The translations under genes and the position numbers were made by a program. Shown one piece after another: positions 11,727-23,836 of a DNA stretch of 64,000 nucleotides (the first letter of the stretch is position 1; every line of letters starts with the position of its first letter). This DNA comes from Allodiplogaster sudhausi (Eukaryota; Nematoda; Chromadorea; Rhabditida; Diplogasteridae). The stretch is taken from NCBI GenBank assembly GCA_945643635.1, contig CALZFC010000017.1, positions 1,826,501-1,890,500 on the forward strand, written 5' to 3'. Under the pieces are notes generated by a model. It was not told where the DNA came from and did not search any database. It saw only the letters and a list, made by a program, of their open reading frames with translations.

Positions 11727-13505
11727 CTATTTCTCGAAGCTAGAAGAAAGGAGATTGTTGCGCAGCACGGAGCCTCCGTCGGCGACGACTCGCTGGCCGA
11801 CGATGAATTCGGACTGGCTTCGGTCGGCCAGGAACACGATCACCTGCGAAGAATCAGAGCCTAGTATCAATATTCTTTAAAAAAAGAACCTTTATTTTCA
11901 TTTTTGTTAGGTAACATCAAAATAGATTTAAATATTTCATTTTTCAGCCGTCTTTAATAGTCTTCCCAGAAAGAAATGATACTAATACTTATACTTATAC
12001 TTTATTAGCATGGTGAAGGAGACCTTTCCGATATCATCCGGGGAGCCAGCGCGGCCGATCGGAGTCATAGCTCTGTTAGAGCCCAGTGCATGGTAGATCT
12101 GCAGGATCAATGATTAATGCTCTGCAGGTCGTCATCATATGTATGTAAGTTTTTATTAATATTACGAGCAAAGCCTTATCAATTCTAACAGCTGCCGCTT
12201 GGTCGGCGTCCATTCCAGTTTTCAAAAGAATATCCGTCGCCACGATACCCGGACTAAATGATTAAGATTCGACATCTTTTCAACACTAAACATACTCCAT
12301 GAAATGTAGGTTGTAGAATGAAGAGCTGACTTGACGGAATTGACGCGGATTCCTTTGAGGATGAGATTGCCTGCCAACTGAACAGTCAGCTGGTCGAGAG
12401 CTGCTTTTGACATTGTATAGTACGTGTCCATCTGTCAATATGGCATTCAAAGCATGCACTTTAAATTCGTTTAAAACTACTGAACGATTGGCTCTCTGTT
12501 CATAGTTTTTGATTCTTCTTTTAGGCTGACTGGAGATGTGAATGGATAGGCACAGATGCTGGAGACGTTGACAATAGCTCCCTGGCTCTTTTCCAAGTGA
12601 GGAATTGCGTGTTGCACCAGAAGGATGATTCTGAATTATATATGTCTTTTTGGTCCCACCTTGCTGATTGGTTATAATGTTTTCTATTTATAAAGAAGGA
12701 AAGAACTCTAATCAAAATATTCACTGACGATCTGACGTTGAGATTCATTGTGTAGTCGTAGGATTCGACTGGCATGGAAATGTTTGGAGTTGCGGGGTCA
12801 AGTTGGGCTCCTCCGGCATTGTTGACCTGAAGTATTATAGTAGTGAACAAATTTTATCAATGAGCTATACTTCTCTTCTTCGATCTCTTCATCATAAGAC
12901 GGTTTAAATGGAGATACTTTGAAGGAAGACAATTTCTTTCTCACCAACACATCAATCCGTCCAAACTTGTCAACGGTCGCCTGTACAATCTTGGCTGCGA
13001 CGGCCTCTTCGGTGAGGTCTCCGAGCACTTCGCAGATCGAGTCTGCCGGGGTTCCCACGGAAAGAAGCAGTTCGCGGGTTGTCTTCAAGGAAATCAGTTA
13101 TGCCGTGCTTATTCTTTTTCAGAGGGTTTTTGTGGTTATAGACGGATTTTTTTTTTATCAATTTGTGGAAAAAGATACCTTGAGAGAGTTCTCATTCCTG
13201 CCTGTGATGGTGACCTTGGCCCCCAACTCTGCGAAAAGCCTCGCAGTCGCTCTTCCGATTCCATTCGAGGAACCTGCCAAGCAAACTTCGATAGGATAAT
13301 CACATTGTATGTGTACATATGCAAACAGTGTAAATATTAGATCATTTGTTAAATAAATAAAAATTCAGAAAAAATATAGACTGCATTATATATTTTTATG
13401 AAAAAAAATATAAATAATGTATACTACAAAATATGGTTTGGGCTTACCAGTCACGATAACTACTTTTCCGTCAAAAGCGCGAGGAGACATAACTTTAGAA
13501 GGCAT
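11727..13505 (-). CDS. Short-chain dehydrogenase/reductase (SDR), 281 aa
   Basis: Nine minus-strand exons: 13505-13448, 13273-13179, 13082-12945, 12826-12729, 12630-12531, 12431-12331, 12253-12190, 12098-12024, 11843-11727; the sum is 846 nt (281 aa plus stop) in one frame. The cofactor-binding glycine motif TGSSNGIG lies at residues 19-26, followed by NNAGG, the catalytic serine in VNVSSI, YYTMSKAALDQ (the YxxxK pair) and RVNSVNPGIVATD. The C-terminal VADGG matches the classical SDR end. The family catalyses NAD(P)-dependent oxidation or reduction of alcohols, retinoids, steroids or sugars; the substrate cannot be read. The length is ordinary for classical SDRs. The donor of exon 8 was placed at AAG|GTCTCC because only that keeps frame and gives GSPDDIGKVIVFLAD. 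A truncated inverted copy follows upstream. Confidence 0.9.
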
Positions 13506-13710
13506 AGTTGAGAAAGAGGAGCTATTGTAGTTAAGTTCTAGAGGAGAAACGGGCAATAAATACTTGAGACGGGGTCTACATTTTTTTTGGGAAGAGATGT
13601 GGATGAAAGAGGAAAATACTGGTAAAAGTGAATAAAAGAAAGAGAGAGATCAAGTGTGAAAGATAGAGAAAGATTGAGATAAAACGCGAGAAAGATTAAA
13701 AAAATGTTGG

Positions 13711-14553
13711 TCGTTGTGATCATGTGTTTGCTGCTCTTTCAATACGCCATATCAACGGTCGAAAGAGACAGGAAGGACAGAGAGTGAAAGGACGAGCGAG
13801 TGAAAATAGAAAGAATGGCCGAGAGAGAGTTGGCTCTGTGCACTTTCTGTTCTCTGCTAATGCCACGGCGGTTCAAATACTTTAGGCAGTAAACGTTGTG
13901 CCTGCTGACAATTCCGCACATAACTGCACAGAATGAAACAAGCACACAAGAGAGAATGGAAAAAAACGAAATTAGAAAACACTTGATAGGAAATAACTGA
14001 GGTTGAAAGTTTTGTTATCTCATGGTCAGAACTTAGATTGGCCACAACTCGAAAGAATTTATGCATATATTTGAATATTTGATGTTCGACGTCATAATCT
14101 TCAGTTATACATACCTTTGTGCAACTTTCAAATAGATAAGTAATCAGCCATGTCTATCTGCTACGGATTGAGACTTAATTTAATGTTTTTTTTCTAACAA
14201 TGAGCATATTTTGTAAAAGAAAATTGAATACATAGGTTTTACGTTTTATATTTACTTTCACCCTCAGTTATTTTCTATCAAGTGTTTTCTAATTTAGTTT
14301 TTTTTCCATTCTCTCTTGTGTGCTTGTTTCATTCTGTGCAGTTATGTGCGGAATTGTCAGCAGGCACAACGTTTACTGCCTAAAGTATTTGAACCGCCGT
14401 GGCAGGAGCAGAGAACAGAAAGTGCACAGAGCCAACTCTCTCTCGGCCATTCTTTCTATTTTCACTCGCTCGTCCTTTCACTCTCTGTCCTTCCTGTCTC
14501 TTTCGACCGTTGATATGGCGTATTGAAAGAGCAGCAAACACATGATCACAACG
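13711..14553. repeat. Inverted repeat with about 295-bp arms
   Basis: The left arm, about 13711-14010, is the reverse complement of the right arm, about 14258-14553. The arms are nearly identical (for example GGCGTATTGAAAGAGCAGC at 14516 against its complement at 13731), separated by about 250 bp of AT-rich spacer. The right arm continues directly into the inverted SDR fragment. The simplest reading is an inverted duplication of the SDR locus with an internal deletion. Confidence 0.85.
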
Positions 14554-15120
14554 ATATTCTTTTGAAAACTGGAATGGACGCGGACCAAGCGGCAGCTGTT
14601 AGAATTGATGAGGCTTTGCTCGTAATATTAATAAAAACTTACATACATATGACGACGACCTGCAGAGAATTAATCATTGATCCTTCAGATCTACCATGCA
14701 CTGGGCTCTAACAGGGCTATGACTCCGATCAGCCGCGCTGGCTCCCCGGATGATATCGGAAAGGTCTCCTTCACCATGCTAATAAAGTATAAGTATAAGT
14801 ATTAGTATCATTCCTTTCTGGGAAGACTATTAAAGCCGGCTGAAAAATGAAATATTTAAATCTATTTTGATGTTACCTAACAAAAATGAAAATAAAGGTT
14901 CTTTTTTTAAAGAATATTGATACTAGGCTCTGATTCTTCTCAGGTGATCGTGTTCCTGGCCGACCGAAGCCAGTCCGAATTCATCGTCGGCCAGCGAGTC
15001 GTCGCCGACGGAGGCGCCGTGCTGCGCAACTATCTCCTTTCTTCTAGCTTCGAGAAAGAGACGACATTCACCGTATTACCTCATATAGATATATATATAT
15101 ATATATATTTCTAATCGTAA
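14554..15120 (+). pseudogene. Inverted truncated copy of the SDR gene (3' half)
   Basis: Reads on the + strand as a close copy of the SDR gene from the middle of exon 7 onward: GATATTCTTTTGAAAACTGG, then the exon-8 block (near 14690-14768), then the exon-9 block (14944-15060). The start, the glycine motif, NNAG and the YxxxK exon are missing. In exon 8 the sequence CCGATCAGCCGCGC replaces CCGATCGGCCGCGC. In the last exon the stop TAG has become GAG, so the reading would run on into AT repeats. Divergence is slight, so the duplication is recent. Confidence 0.85.
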
Positions 15121-15129
15121 ACTCTGGGT

Positions 15130-15674
15130 AACATGTTCGAAACAATCTTGTTTCTAACATGTTCACAACAAAAGAAATGGCAATTTGCCAGCCTATCTTA
15201 ATACACATGTGTACTGAACATGTATCCAGCTTGTCTTCACTTAATCGCTTGTGTGCACCTCCTGTTTCAAACTTCTGAGGTGGTCACTTGGTCAGAACAA
15301 GCACAAAATTGGAGAGACAACGGAAATATGGAGACGCAGGTTGTAACGAGCAAAAGCTGCTCTGGTGCAGCTTTTGCTCGTCACAACCTGCGTCTCACCA
15401 ACGAAATAGCACAGGGCAGAGAAAAAAAAGACGTCTCCGGTAGTCCGGTACATGTCTCCATTCTCTCGTGGCCGACCAAAGTATTTACAGAGGCGACGAA
15501 ATAGTACAGGCAGAGAGAAAAAAAGACGCCTCGCACCTTTTCGAGTAAGAGATTTGTTAGACTGTGTTGAGCTCGAGATGTTGCCAGCTTGTTCTCAGCC
15601 TGTGACAACAACGCCAATCTTGGGAACAAGTGTTCCGAATATATTTCAAACTTTAGGCAGATTGAATGTGCGGC
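15130..15674. mobile_element. Partial copy of a 0.7-kb inverted-repeat element, with a long hairpin
   Basis: Matches the fuller element at 60455-61162 from its internal GAACATGTT block to its right end; the left terminal repeat is missing. It contains a hairpin at about 15334-15398: two arms of about 28 bases (ACGAGCAAAAGCTGC against GCAGCTTTTGCTCGT at the core) with one mismatch and a 4-base loop. Open frames here are low-complexity shadows of the repeat. No gene is supported. Confidence 0.6.
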
Positions 15675-15936
15675 TGATTCTCAAGTCAATTTTGCTTGCC
15701 TTGTCGGCCAAAACAATTTGTGAAGAAAAGAGAATGAAAATAATTTCAACCCCTGCAAATACGGTCGGAATTAATGCCTGAATATGTATATATTATATGG
15801 TTCAATTAATGGGTCCAAATTTGTGCGATCCATTAGGCAGCGGCCGCTTAGCAGACGAAGCATTCTGAAGGTGCAAACATTGTTAGCCCAACCACATTAC
15901 TCACTCTTCTAGAATTCAAAAAATGGCATCAATAAA

Positions 15937-16256
15937 ATCCTTATATTGATATTGGCCACTTGGGCACTCCGCTCATCCGGCTCACCGTCATCTTCCCCAT
16001 CACCTCTTGTTGTCATCTTTGTCAAATGCCTACGAGTCCAGGCATGCTCGGGCATATGTGCACATATGTAGTACATATATTGCTATTGTAAGGATATGGA
16101 AAGGTAATGTATGTTAAAATAATCGATAGCACTTTTGATCAGGTCGCTACGCGTGTGGCCTCCTATGAATGCATCCGACGTCTGAAGAAGCAGCAGCTGA
16201 TGGTTGCTCCGGCATCGTCCGTCACGAATTCCAGTGGTGCACAAGTAGCAGCATAG
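15937..16256 (+). pseudogene. Remnant of a Str-type receptor (exons 8-9)
   Basis: 15937-16041 matches receptor exon 8 (TM7): LIRLTVIFPI is readable, but bases are missing where the intact genes read DPVIV. It ends in the GTCCAG|GC donor typical of the family. 16143-16256 is a complete exon 9 with 38 codons including the stop (VATRVASYECIRRLKKQQ to VAA). No upstream exons are found. It is the left part of the module duplicated again at 20.3 kb. Confidence 0.75.
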
Positions 16257-17276
16257 ATAATGGAAAGAAAAGGACAAGCTGTCATACATTGAAATACAAA
16301 ATTCGTGAAATTGTCACATATAGGAGGTACAATGAATATATGAATATACATATATATGTGCACATTTTTCCCCACGATAGCTTGCAAAAATAGGTAGTCC
16401 TCGACAGGACGACTATTTGGGTTCAAGATATTCCATATTTCAGAGAAATGAATCAGCACAGACTCGTTCGAACGCTAAATACTTTAGTGCTTCCCCTCTT
16501 CGAATATACCGGATGCGTGAAGTGAGGGAAAACAATATCAATTTGACATAAGACGAAATGACGTCGTTACAAAAATGGGAAAGGGCGGTGTCTCTCTCTG
16601 TCACTGTCTTTGACACACGCCACTTCATCTGTTTTATGATCACAGCTATTACGATTTATGGCAGCTCTGCTAATCATATTCAACTGCCAGATTCAGCATT
16701 TACGCCTTCCTACTGTATTATACCGTATTCAAGCTATCATGCTATGCTATCATCACAACCAAACATAATCTTTATACCACATGCGTGACACGCAAATAAA
16801 TCAAATCAATAATGGAAAGGAGGACGGCATTTTGAGAGTATGATGGAGAGACAGCAAAAGCCGATGTCCTGAAATCCGCTTATTAAGGAAAATGTTCTGC
16901 TGAAGTGCTGCTGACGAAATTTTTTTTATAATTGTTAATTTATTTTTATGCTATTTAAGTTTAACAAATAAATATTAACCCTTTTAAGTTAAAGATCAAA
17001 TATATGGCAAATAATTACAAAAAAAAAAATTATCGAACTAAAAAAAAAAAATATTCAGTGTGAAGTGGATTGGCGGATGTGATGTGGACGCGACCACAGA
17101 ACAGAACGTCGCTGACTGACCTCGTCTGATTAATACTCATCGATGATCTCAACTGGAAATTCTCTTTTTTAATGGGTTTTCTTTGCGGATATTTATATAA
17201 TTTACTACATGGTGTTCTAAATTAAGAGTGCAATAATTATAATCTATATAGTAGTTATCAATTGCATTGTTACTAA
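16257..17276. other. Intergenic, part of a duplicated module
   Basis: No gene seen. It shares scattered similarity with 20.8-21.7 kb, for example the stretch around 16815-16900 against 21335-21420 (TTTTGAGA...GGAGAGACAG), so it belongs to the duplicated receptor-tail plus PP1-like module. It includes A/T runs near 16920-17055. Confidence 0.6.
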
Positions 17277-19839
17277 TTAACCAGTGGTGCTGCCCTCTCC
17301 GTACGTGCGATTCGCGCAGTACTTGATGCGTCCGACAGCCTGCTTTGATTACATTAGATCATTTCGAATTTTTTCTCATCATTATTTCACACTAATCAAC
17401 GAAATCACATATCCTGGTACACTCTTATCTCTCCTCACTTCTCTCTTCATTGTCTCAATTTTAGCTCATTTCTCTCCCTTACTCTTTTCTTCGCATTTCA
17501 TGTCCCTCTCACTCCATCTCTCTCAATTTATATCATAATTTTTCTTGAAGCTGAAGAGCGAGAGAGAGAAAGAGAGGTGAGAGTAAAAGAGAGCTAGGAT
17601 ACAAGAACAATAAAAGCGAATGAGTGAAAGATATTGGTATACATATGAAGATTCAGGAATGCGGAACCGGGTGGGCTAGAGAGAGAGAGAGGTGAAGACG
17701 TAAATCATTGCACTTATCCAGGACGACTGATAATGTCAATGGCCATGCAAGACTCTGGTGATCATTGATCAGTGGGCTACGTCTTCACCTCTCTAGTTCA
17801 CCCGTATCCATCTTCCTCAATCTTTAGAAATTACATGCAATAGAACTTTTTTGCCATATATTTTTCTCTGTTCAAGATCTTATTGTGAATAAACGATATG
17901 AAGTAGGGAATTAATAATGCAAACATTTTTAAAATAATAAATTTACCCATGAGACAGCCACAGCCCTCTTCCCTTCCTCAATAACGATGAAGCGTCCGTA
18001 AGTGGGATTGTCGACTGCGTCGTGTTATAAATGTTATGTGGATTTGAAAATACAAAAATTTTTTCTAACGCTTACTGCTTCATAAAGATAACATAAAACA
18101 GCCTCATAACAGTTTCAGAAAACGGATAGAAATCCTATTGATGTCGACAGATGATTCTAAAAATTGAAATGACTCTTAACATACCGGTCGCAGCAAGAGG
18201 CAGCAAATCAAGCACATTGTAGTAGGCGTTCCAAATCTGCAGTTGTAAAAAATTTTTATTTCCAGAGATCTAGGATTTTTTTTTACTTTGGCAAATGTGT
18301 GAATTCATTTCATTGAAATAATTTAAACAAATTATTGTTTTATAATTAATTTTCAAACATACATACGTTATTGCTTTCAATTTTTGTCTCGAATCGGTTG
18401 CTGATTTCATGGTAAAGGCCGAGATAATCGCGATTTCCGCGGAGCAGGTAAATCTGGAAAATATGTTCATAAAGACATATGTAGATAGCAAACATACAAC
18501 GTATGTCTTGTTATCGAACCCATTTATCATTAATCTAAAGGAAGCCACTCTTCTCGACAGTCCCTAAGAAAGAGTGCTTGAATTGAAAGGAATACTGAGC
18601 ATATATATATACATATATATATATATAATGTATATTTGATATATTCGAACAGTATTCGAAAATAATTTTGTAGACCTTTTAATGACAATTTATTGATCAT
18701 TTTCCCCTGACATGATTGGGGTAGAGCATCTTGTAGCAGAAGAGGATGTTCACGGCTTCCATGTCCGCGTAATCGCCGAGGAAGAGAAAGCGATTCAAGG
18801 GCGGCGGTCTGAAACAGGCAAATGGCAGGAAAACATTCATTTTTTAATATAAATACTTTTGTGCTCGTTATATGCATACATAAAACAGAGCGAGCGCATT
18901 GTTATAGTTTCAATATATTATAAACATTTTCTTCTTCATAATCTATGAATGAAGCTGAAAAGGTACCCGTGAAGGTGGAAGACAGTTTGGAGGTCCTCCA
19001 CGTGGCCGCTGAAGTAATCATACACGATAGTAGGAACTTCTAGCTCAAGAAGCGCTGGCTGCCCGAAAAATTCCTTCCTGCAAAAAAAGTAGTATCATGT
19101 ATTTTCATAACAAAATTTTCTTGCTAGTTGTAAGACTCATTATTATCATGTACACTGTTGATAATAATTATGGCGAAAATCGAGAAAGAACACAGTACAA
19201 TTTGCCACTAACTTGGCCTTGAGGAGGAAGAGTTTGAGCTCTGAGTAGCAAGGCCTCCAGAGGTCCGAAGTCAAAACCAGCAGGAAGTTCTTCAGGTAGG
19301 TCTGAAAAGGATAGATTGTATTATATGCATACATACATTTGAAAGGTTGAAAACGTGAAAAAGTTTAAATTTTAAAAAAAATATTCATTGTTTAGTTAAT
19401 TTATTTTATTTTAAATTTCGAAGACTCACGTTGTTGATATGAGCGAAGCTGGCGGCTGCTATCACTTTCTTTACAGGAACCGCGCTAGCAGTCTCCGTCT
19501 AAAAGACACTTTACATACATGCAGAAATTTTAAATGTTTTCGGTTTCTCGAGACCGAAGACATGTTTCTCTGCCAATCCGTATTCATTGATATTTATCAA
19601 TCGTATGAGAGGAATTAGTTCTTTTACTTTTTACCATTTCACAACATTTTCTGTAAATGCCCAAAGTTAATTATTTAAAAAAGATAGAATACCCTGAGTG
19701 AAGAGTTGCTCGCTTCGCTCGAACTGTCGCCACCCTCTACCGAAAATCGCTGCAAAATTTTCTCGTTTTTGTCACCAAATAAGATAAACAATTTTATAGA
19801 TCAAAATCGAGAAAACATTTGTCTCCATACGTTGCCCAT
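17277..19839 (-). CDS. Divergent PP1-like phosphatase fold protein, catalytic motifs lost (233 aa)
   Basis: Ten minus-strand exons: 19839-19831, 19749-19693, 19498-19430, 19301-19213, 19077-18967, 18808-18712, 18453-18367, 18236-18185, 18014-17947, 17339-17277; total 702 nt in one frame, starting MGN. Recognised from PP1 landmarks in order. QPALLELEVPTIVYDYF stands where PP1 has its ILLELEAP...GDIHGQ region. NRFLFLGDYADMEAVNILF stands for YLFLGDYVDRG. IYLLRGNRD stands for FLLRGNHE, and LLPLAATVDN for CLPIAAIVDE. The metal-binding His of GDIHG, the Arg-Gly of GDYVDRG and the His of GNHE are all changed, and the CCHGGLSP region is missing. The protein is about 100 residues shorter than PP1. Probably a pseudophosphatase or a gene in decay; the frame is fully open. 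A second, broken copy lies at 21739-23836. Confidence 0.75.
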
Positions 19840-20274
19840 CTTGCGCCTCTGGTAGAAATATGGAGAGTGAAGCGGAAGAGAGAAGAGAGAGGGGCCGACT
19901 TGAAAGAGTGAAGGACCGGGAGAATTAGTGAAGCTGAAGCTTCTCCCGCCGAAGAAAAGTCTGACTGAAATGGCGGGCTCCGGCGGCTTTATACGATTCT
20001 GCACGGCAGAATTTTTCATATCTTCTGCACTTACAAGGTCGCTGATGTTCTTAAATGGTAATGTATGTACATATGCATGTATGTATATGCAATCGTCCGA
20101 AATGAACTTTTTCTCATTTGCATGCAAATTCGACTACTTTTTCAAGGATGACCAACGCTTACTTTGAAAAATGAGATGATCAAGTAATTATGCAAAGGAT
20201 AGAAAATTAACTGATCATATTCGGCTTGGAATGAACAATCGACATATAAATTACGAATTTTCTAATGATTCCTG

Positions 20275-20817
20275 TTCATTTGACGTGTTTCAATTCGAAA
20301 CGGTGCCCATGTCTCAGCGGTCTGGCGAGTAGCGCGTTGTCAATTTTTCAGACATTGGTTCCGTCCGTTTTTGCCTTCATACATGTAGCGATGATTACAA
20401 TGTCGTCCCCTTTGAGAGCGTTTTGCGTACATGTTATATATACAATCACTTCACTCTCTTATGCACTAAAATCCAGGGTTTGATCTTGGCCAAATGGGCT
20501 CTCTTCTCATCAGGCTCATCACTGACCCCGTTCTTGTTGTTATTTTTGTCTTATGCCTTCGAGTCCAGGGTCCGGCATATATACATACATACATATGTAT
20601 ATTGTTGCGATAGTGATATTGTAAGCTATAGTAATATATTGGTCAAGACGATCTATTGCGTTTCGATCAGGTCGCTACGCACCTGGCCTTCTTCGAATGC
20701 ATCAGAATCCTGAAGAAGCAACAGCCGTTATTAGCACCGGCATCGGCTTTCACGACTTCCCGTGGCACGCAAGCAGCCGACTACCTAACAATAAGAAGAA
20801 CACGCTCGTCATCGTGA
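20275..20817 (+). pseudogene. Remnant of a Str-type receptor (exons 6-9)
   Basis: Decayed exon 6 near 20280-20330 still reads TVPMSQRSGE, matching TVHMSERARE in the intact gene at 35433. Exon 7 near 20351-20410 gives TLVPSVFAF, and exon 8 near 20495-20568 gives fragments of TM7. Exon 9 starts at 20671 with VATHLAFFECIRILKKQQ. Exon borders are partly lost and there is no 5' half. It lies directly upstream of the second PP1-like copy's 3' end, as the 15.9-kb remnant does for the first. Confidence 0.7.
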
Positions 20818-20949
20818 TAATACACAATTTGAAAGATTGTTATATGTATAGAGGCAGCGCAATGAGTATACATATAAACATATGTTCATGTACAGGCATC
20901 CGAGTAATTCTTCGAAGAATAAATGATAGCATTTTGGTTCAAGATATTC

Positions 20950-21738
20950 CATAGTATAGAGAGAAAAAAGGTCAACAAAGAGAGAAAAAAAGGTCAACAA
21001 AGATTTTAAAGGAAATCACTCGTACAATACATATTGCTGGTCTCCAATAGTCGACGATTCCGACAGAAAATGATTAGTCAAGTGAAGCAAAACAATATGA
21101 ATCAGACAGAAGGCGATCTGTTTACGATCAACTGTTTACAATGATCTCTAGCTTTCGGGCCCATCTGGCCCAGGATCTTTTCTTTGGCCCGACCCGGTCC
21201 TGTCTCAGGCCCTGAAATCTTGTGTCGGCAGCTCTGCTCACCACGCTCATAGTCATTAACTGCCCCATTCACTATAATCACAACCACACATTATCTCACA
21301 CCACTTGCAAAATTTTTTTAATCAAATCAATAAAAACAGGGACGGGATTTTGAGATAGTGTGAAGGAGAGACAGGCAAAGGGCGAGGTCCTGAAATTCGT
21401 TGATTAATTAAAATGTTCTGAAGTCCTGAATGAAATATTTTTACCAATCTTTGATTTATTTTAAAGCTATTTTATTCTTAATATTATTCTGCTGTTTATA
21501 TTGAAAAGTTCAATAAATCTATCATCTTTTTTTAAAATAAAAGGTGAAATACATAGTATATAAATAAAAAAATTATCGCACATAAAATATCGCGCGAGAC
21601 GTGGACGCAACCGCAGAACACTTCAATAATTTGGCCGTAAATCTCGTCTGATCAGTCCTCATCGATTGTAATTGACACTGAAAATAGTTTTATTAATTTT
21701 TTTGGCAGTTATTTATATAATTTATACATGATTCTCGA
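20950..21738. other. Intergenic, second copy of the module spacer
   Basis: No gene seen. It corresponds to 16.4-17.2 kb of the first module, with AT-rich stretches. A GGCCC-rich dyad lies near 21155-21215 (GGCCCATCTGGCCC, then GGCCCGACCC), which is unlike its surroundings in base composition. Confidence 0.5.
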
Positions 21739-23836
21739 TTAACCGTAATCGCGTTTCTCGAAGAACTTGTTGCCTTCGACGACCTTCGTCGAAGGCAACA
21801 AAAACAATACTACAACTCTCTCTGAACTTTTCTGCCTTATAAAGAAGACATAAAGCATTCTCCTAACGATTTCAGAAAAAAAGAAGCCTAGATATCCTAT
21901 GGAATAGAAATGGCTCTTAACATACCGGTCGCGGAAATAGGCTGCAAATCGAACACATCGTAGTAGGCGTGCCAAATCTGCAATTATGGAAAACGTTTAG
22001 GTTTTTTAAATAAATATTTATTTCTGCAAATTTAGGATTATATTAAAATTTTATTATGTTGAAATAACTTCATAAATTATAGTTTCATATATAATTGATT
22101 TACAAACATACGCTATTGCATTCAATTTCTGTCTCGAAGTGTTTGCTGATTTCCTGGTAAAAGTCGTGTTCATCGATATTTCCGAGGAGCACGTAAATCT
22201 GGAAAATATGTTCATAATTAGGCATATAGTAAACAAATAAAGTATTCTTCTCATCGAACTTTTTATCAATAATCTGAAGGGAAGCCACTATTTTCTAAAA
22301 CCTCTTAGAAGGAGATCTTCAATTCAAAGAAATTCGGAATAATACGTAAATGTATGTACTATGTACATTTGTATATGGACTCTGCGAGTCTAATTATATT
22401 ATAATCGTCTAAGTCAGTCTGCCAACTCGGAAATGATAGTTAAACCCTCAGAAGGCAGACTTCCCGTCTCAGTTGGTTACTTCGTGTTCTCTCGTCACTT
22501 CCATCATTCTCTCCTCTCACGAGCGGTCGACCTTCCATTCTCTCTCTTCCATTCCCTCTGCTCTCTAATAAACTCTTTCCGGCTCTCGCCTCGTCTTCCC
22601 GCAGTCTATTCCATGTCCCACTGTGGACTGAAGGTGCCCTACCTGAGGTTCATATATTCGAACATTATTCGAAAATAATTTTTAAAAGCCTTTTTATAAA
22701 AATTTGTCAATGATTTCTCCTCTGACATGTTTCGGGTAGAGCATCTTGTAGCAGAAGAGGATGTTCAAGAATTCCATGCAAGTTCCGCAACGATGAATTA
22801 AGAGGAAGCGATTGAAGGGCGGCGCTCTGCATCGGGCAAATGGCGAGAAAACACTTTTCACATGAATATTTTTGTTCGTCATAACATATAGGACTGTTTT
22901 AGTTTCAATATATTACAAACATTTGTTGTATGTTTTAACCATCTATGTTTGAAGAATTGAAGAAGCTAAGCAGGTACCCGTGAAGATTGAAGAGAGCTTT
23001 GAGGTCCTCGACTCGGAAGGCTTCGCACACGATAATCGGAGCCTCTAACTCCAGAAGCGCCAGCTGCCCGATAAATTCACTCCAACAAATAACAAAATAG
23101 CATCATTTATTTTCATACGTATGTTGTTGTTAGCTATAATGCTATTAATTACTGCATACATATATGTATGTACCCTGTTAAAAAAGTATAACACAAAAGA
23201 GTAAGATATTGCAATTCGCCACTCACTTGGCCTTAAGAAGGAAATGTTTGAGCTCTGAGTAGCAAGGCTTCCAGTGACCAAAATCGACAGGAAGTTCCGA
23301 AGGTAAGTCTGAAATGGATGCATTTTATTATTTGCATACATTTGATTTGAAAGTTTGAAAAAGTGGTCAGGTTGTTTCATTAAATTGTTTTATTTTTAAA
23401 TTCACGTCGTTGATATGCGCGAATCTGGCGGCTGCTGTCATTTTCTTTACAGTAACCGCGCCAGGAGTCTCCGTCTAAAAAAAACTTTACATGAATTCAT
23501 AAATTTTTAATCTTTTGGGTTCCATAAGATCGGAAAATTTTTCTCTGCCCATCCGTATTCCCTGATATTTTTCTACTGTATGTGGAATTGGGGGTATTTA
23601 ACTTTCATCCATTTCAAAATATTTTCAACACATGCCCCAAGTCAATTTCTTTAAAAAGTTAAAAAACCTTGGGGGAAGAGTTGATCGCTTCGCTCGAACT
23701 GTCGCCAACCTCTGCCGAACACCGCTGCAAAATTTTCTTATTCGTATTTTTCATCAGTAAATAGTTTAAGATAAAGTATTTATAGAGCAAATATAATAGT
23801 AAATCGAAAAAAAGGAAATCTCCATACGTTGCCCAT
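21739..23836 (-). pseudogene. Second PP1-like copy, broken
   Basis: Aligns exon by exon with the gene at 17277-19839: MGN start at 23836, RCSAEVGDSSSEA exon near 23725, TETPGAVTVKK exon near 23470, then CYSELKHFLLKAK, LLELEAPIIV, NRFLLIHRCGT, IYVLLGNID and IWHAYYDVFDL. Relative to the first copy the fourth exon lacks 7 nt, which shifts the frame. The acceptor of the fifth exon has changed from GCAG to GGAG, and the GDYAD motif has become IHRCG. The final part reads GNKFFEKRDYG before a TAA at 21739 and resembles the PP1 stretch with EFFAKR, a segment the first copy lacks. Pseudogene is the best call. The E and H of the LLRGNHE motif are also gone. Confidence 0.7.
22385..22650. repeat. Insertion in the PP1-like copy 2, shared with 54980-55190
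   Basis: A pyrimidine-rich block (CTCGCCTCGTCTTCCC near 22595) absent from the same intron of the first PP1-like gene. Its reverse complement is found around 54980-55190. It is a dispersed repeat; the ends are too diverged to say whether it is a solo long terminal repeat or another type. Confidence 0.5.

Noticed and set aside
12001..12024. GTATAAG as donor of SDR exon 8
   Set aside because: It puts the last exon out of frame; the GTCTCC donor restores frame and the SDR C-terminal motif.
18185..18453. BTB or other fold for the 17-20 kb gene
   Set aside because: The succession LELE..P, LFLGDYAD, LLRGN, LPLAA follows PP1 order and spacing closely.
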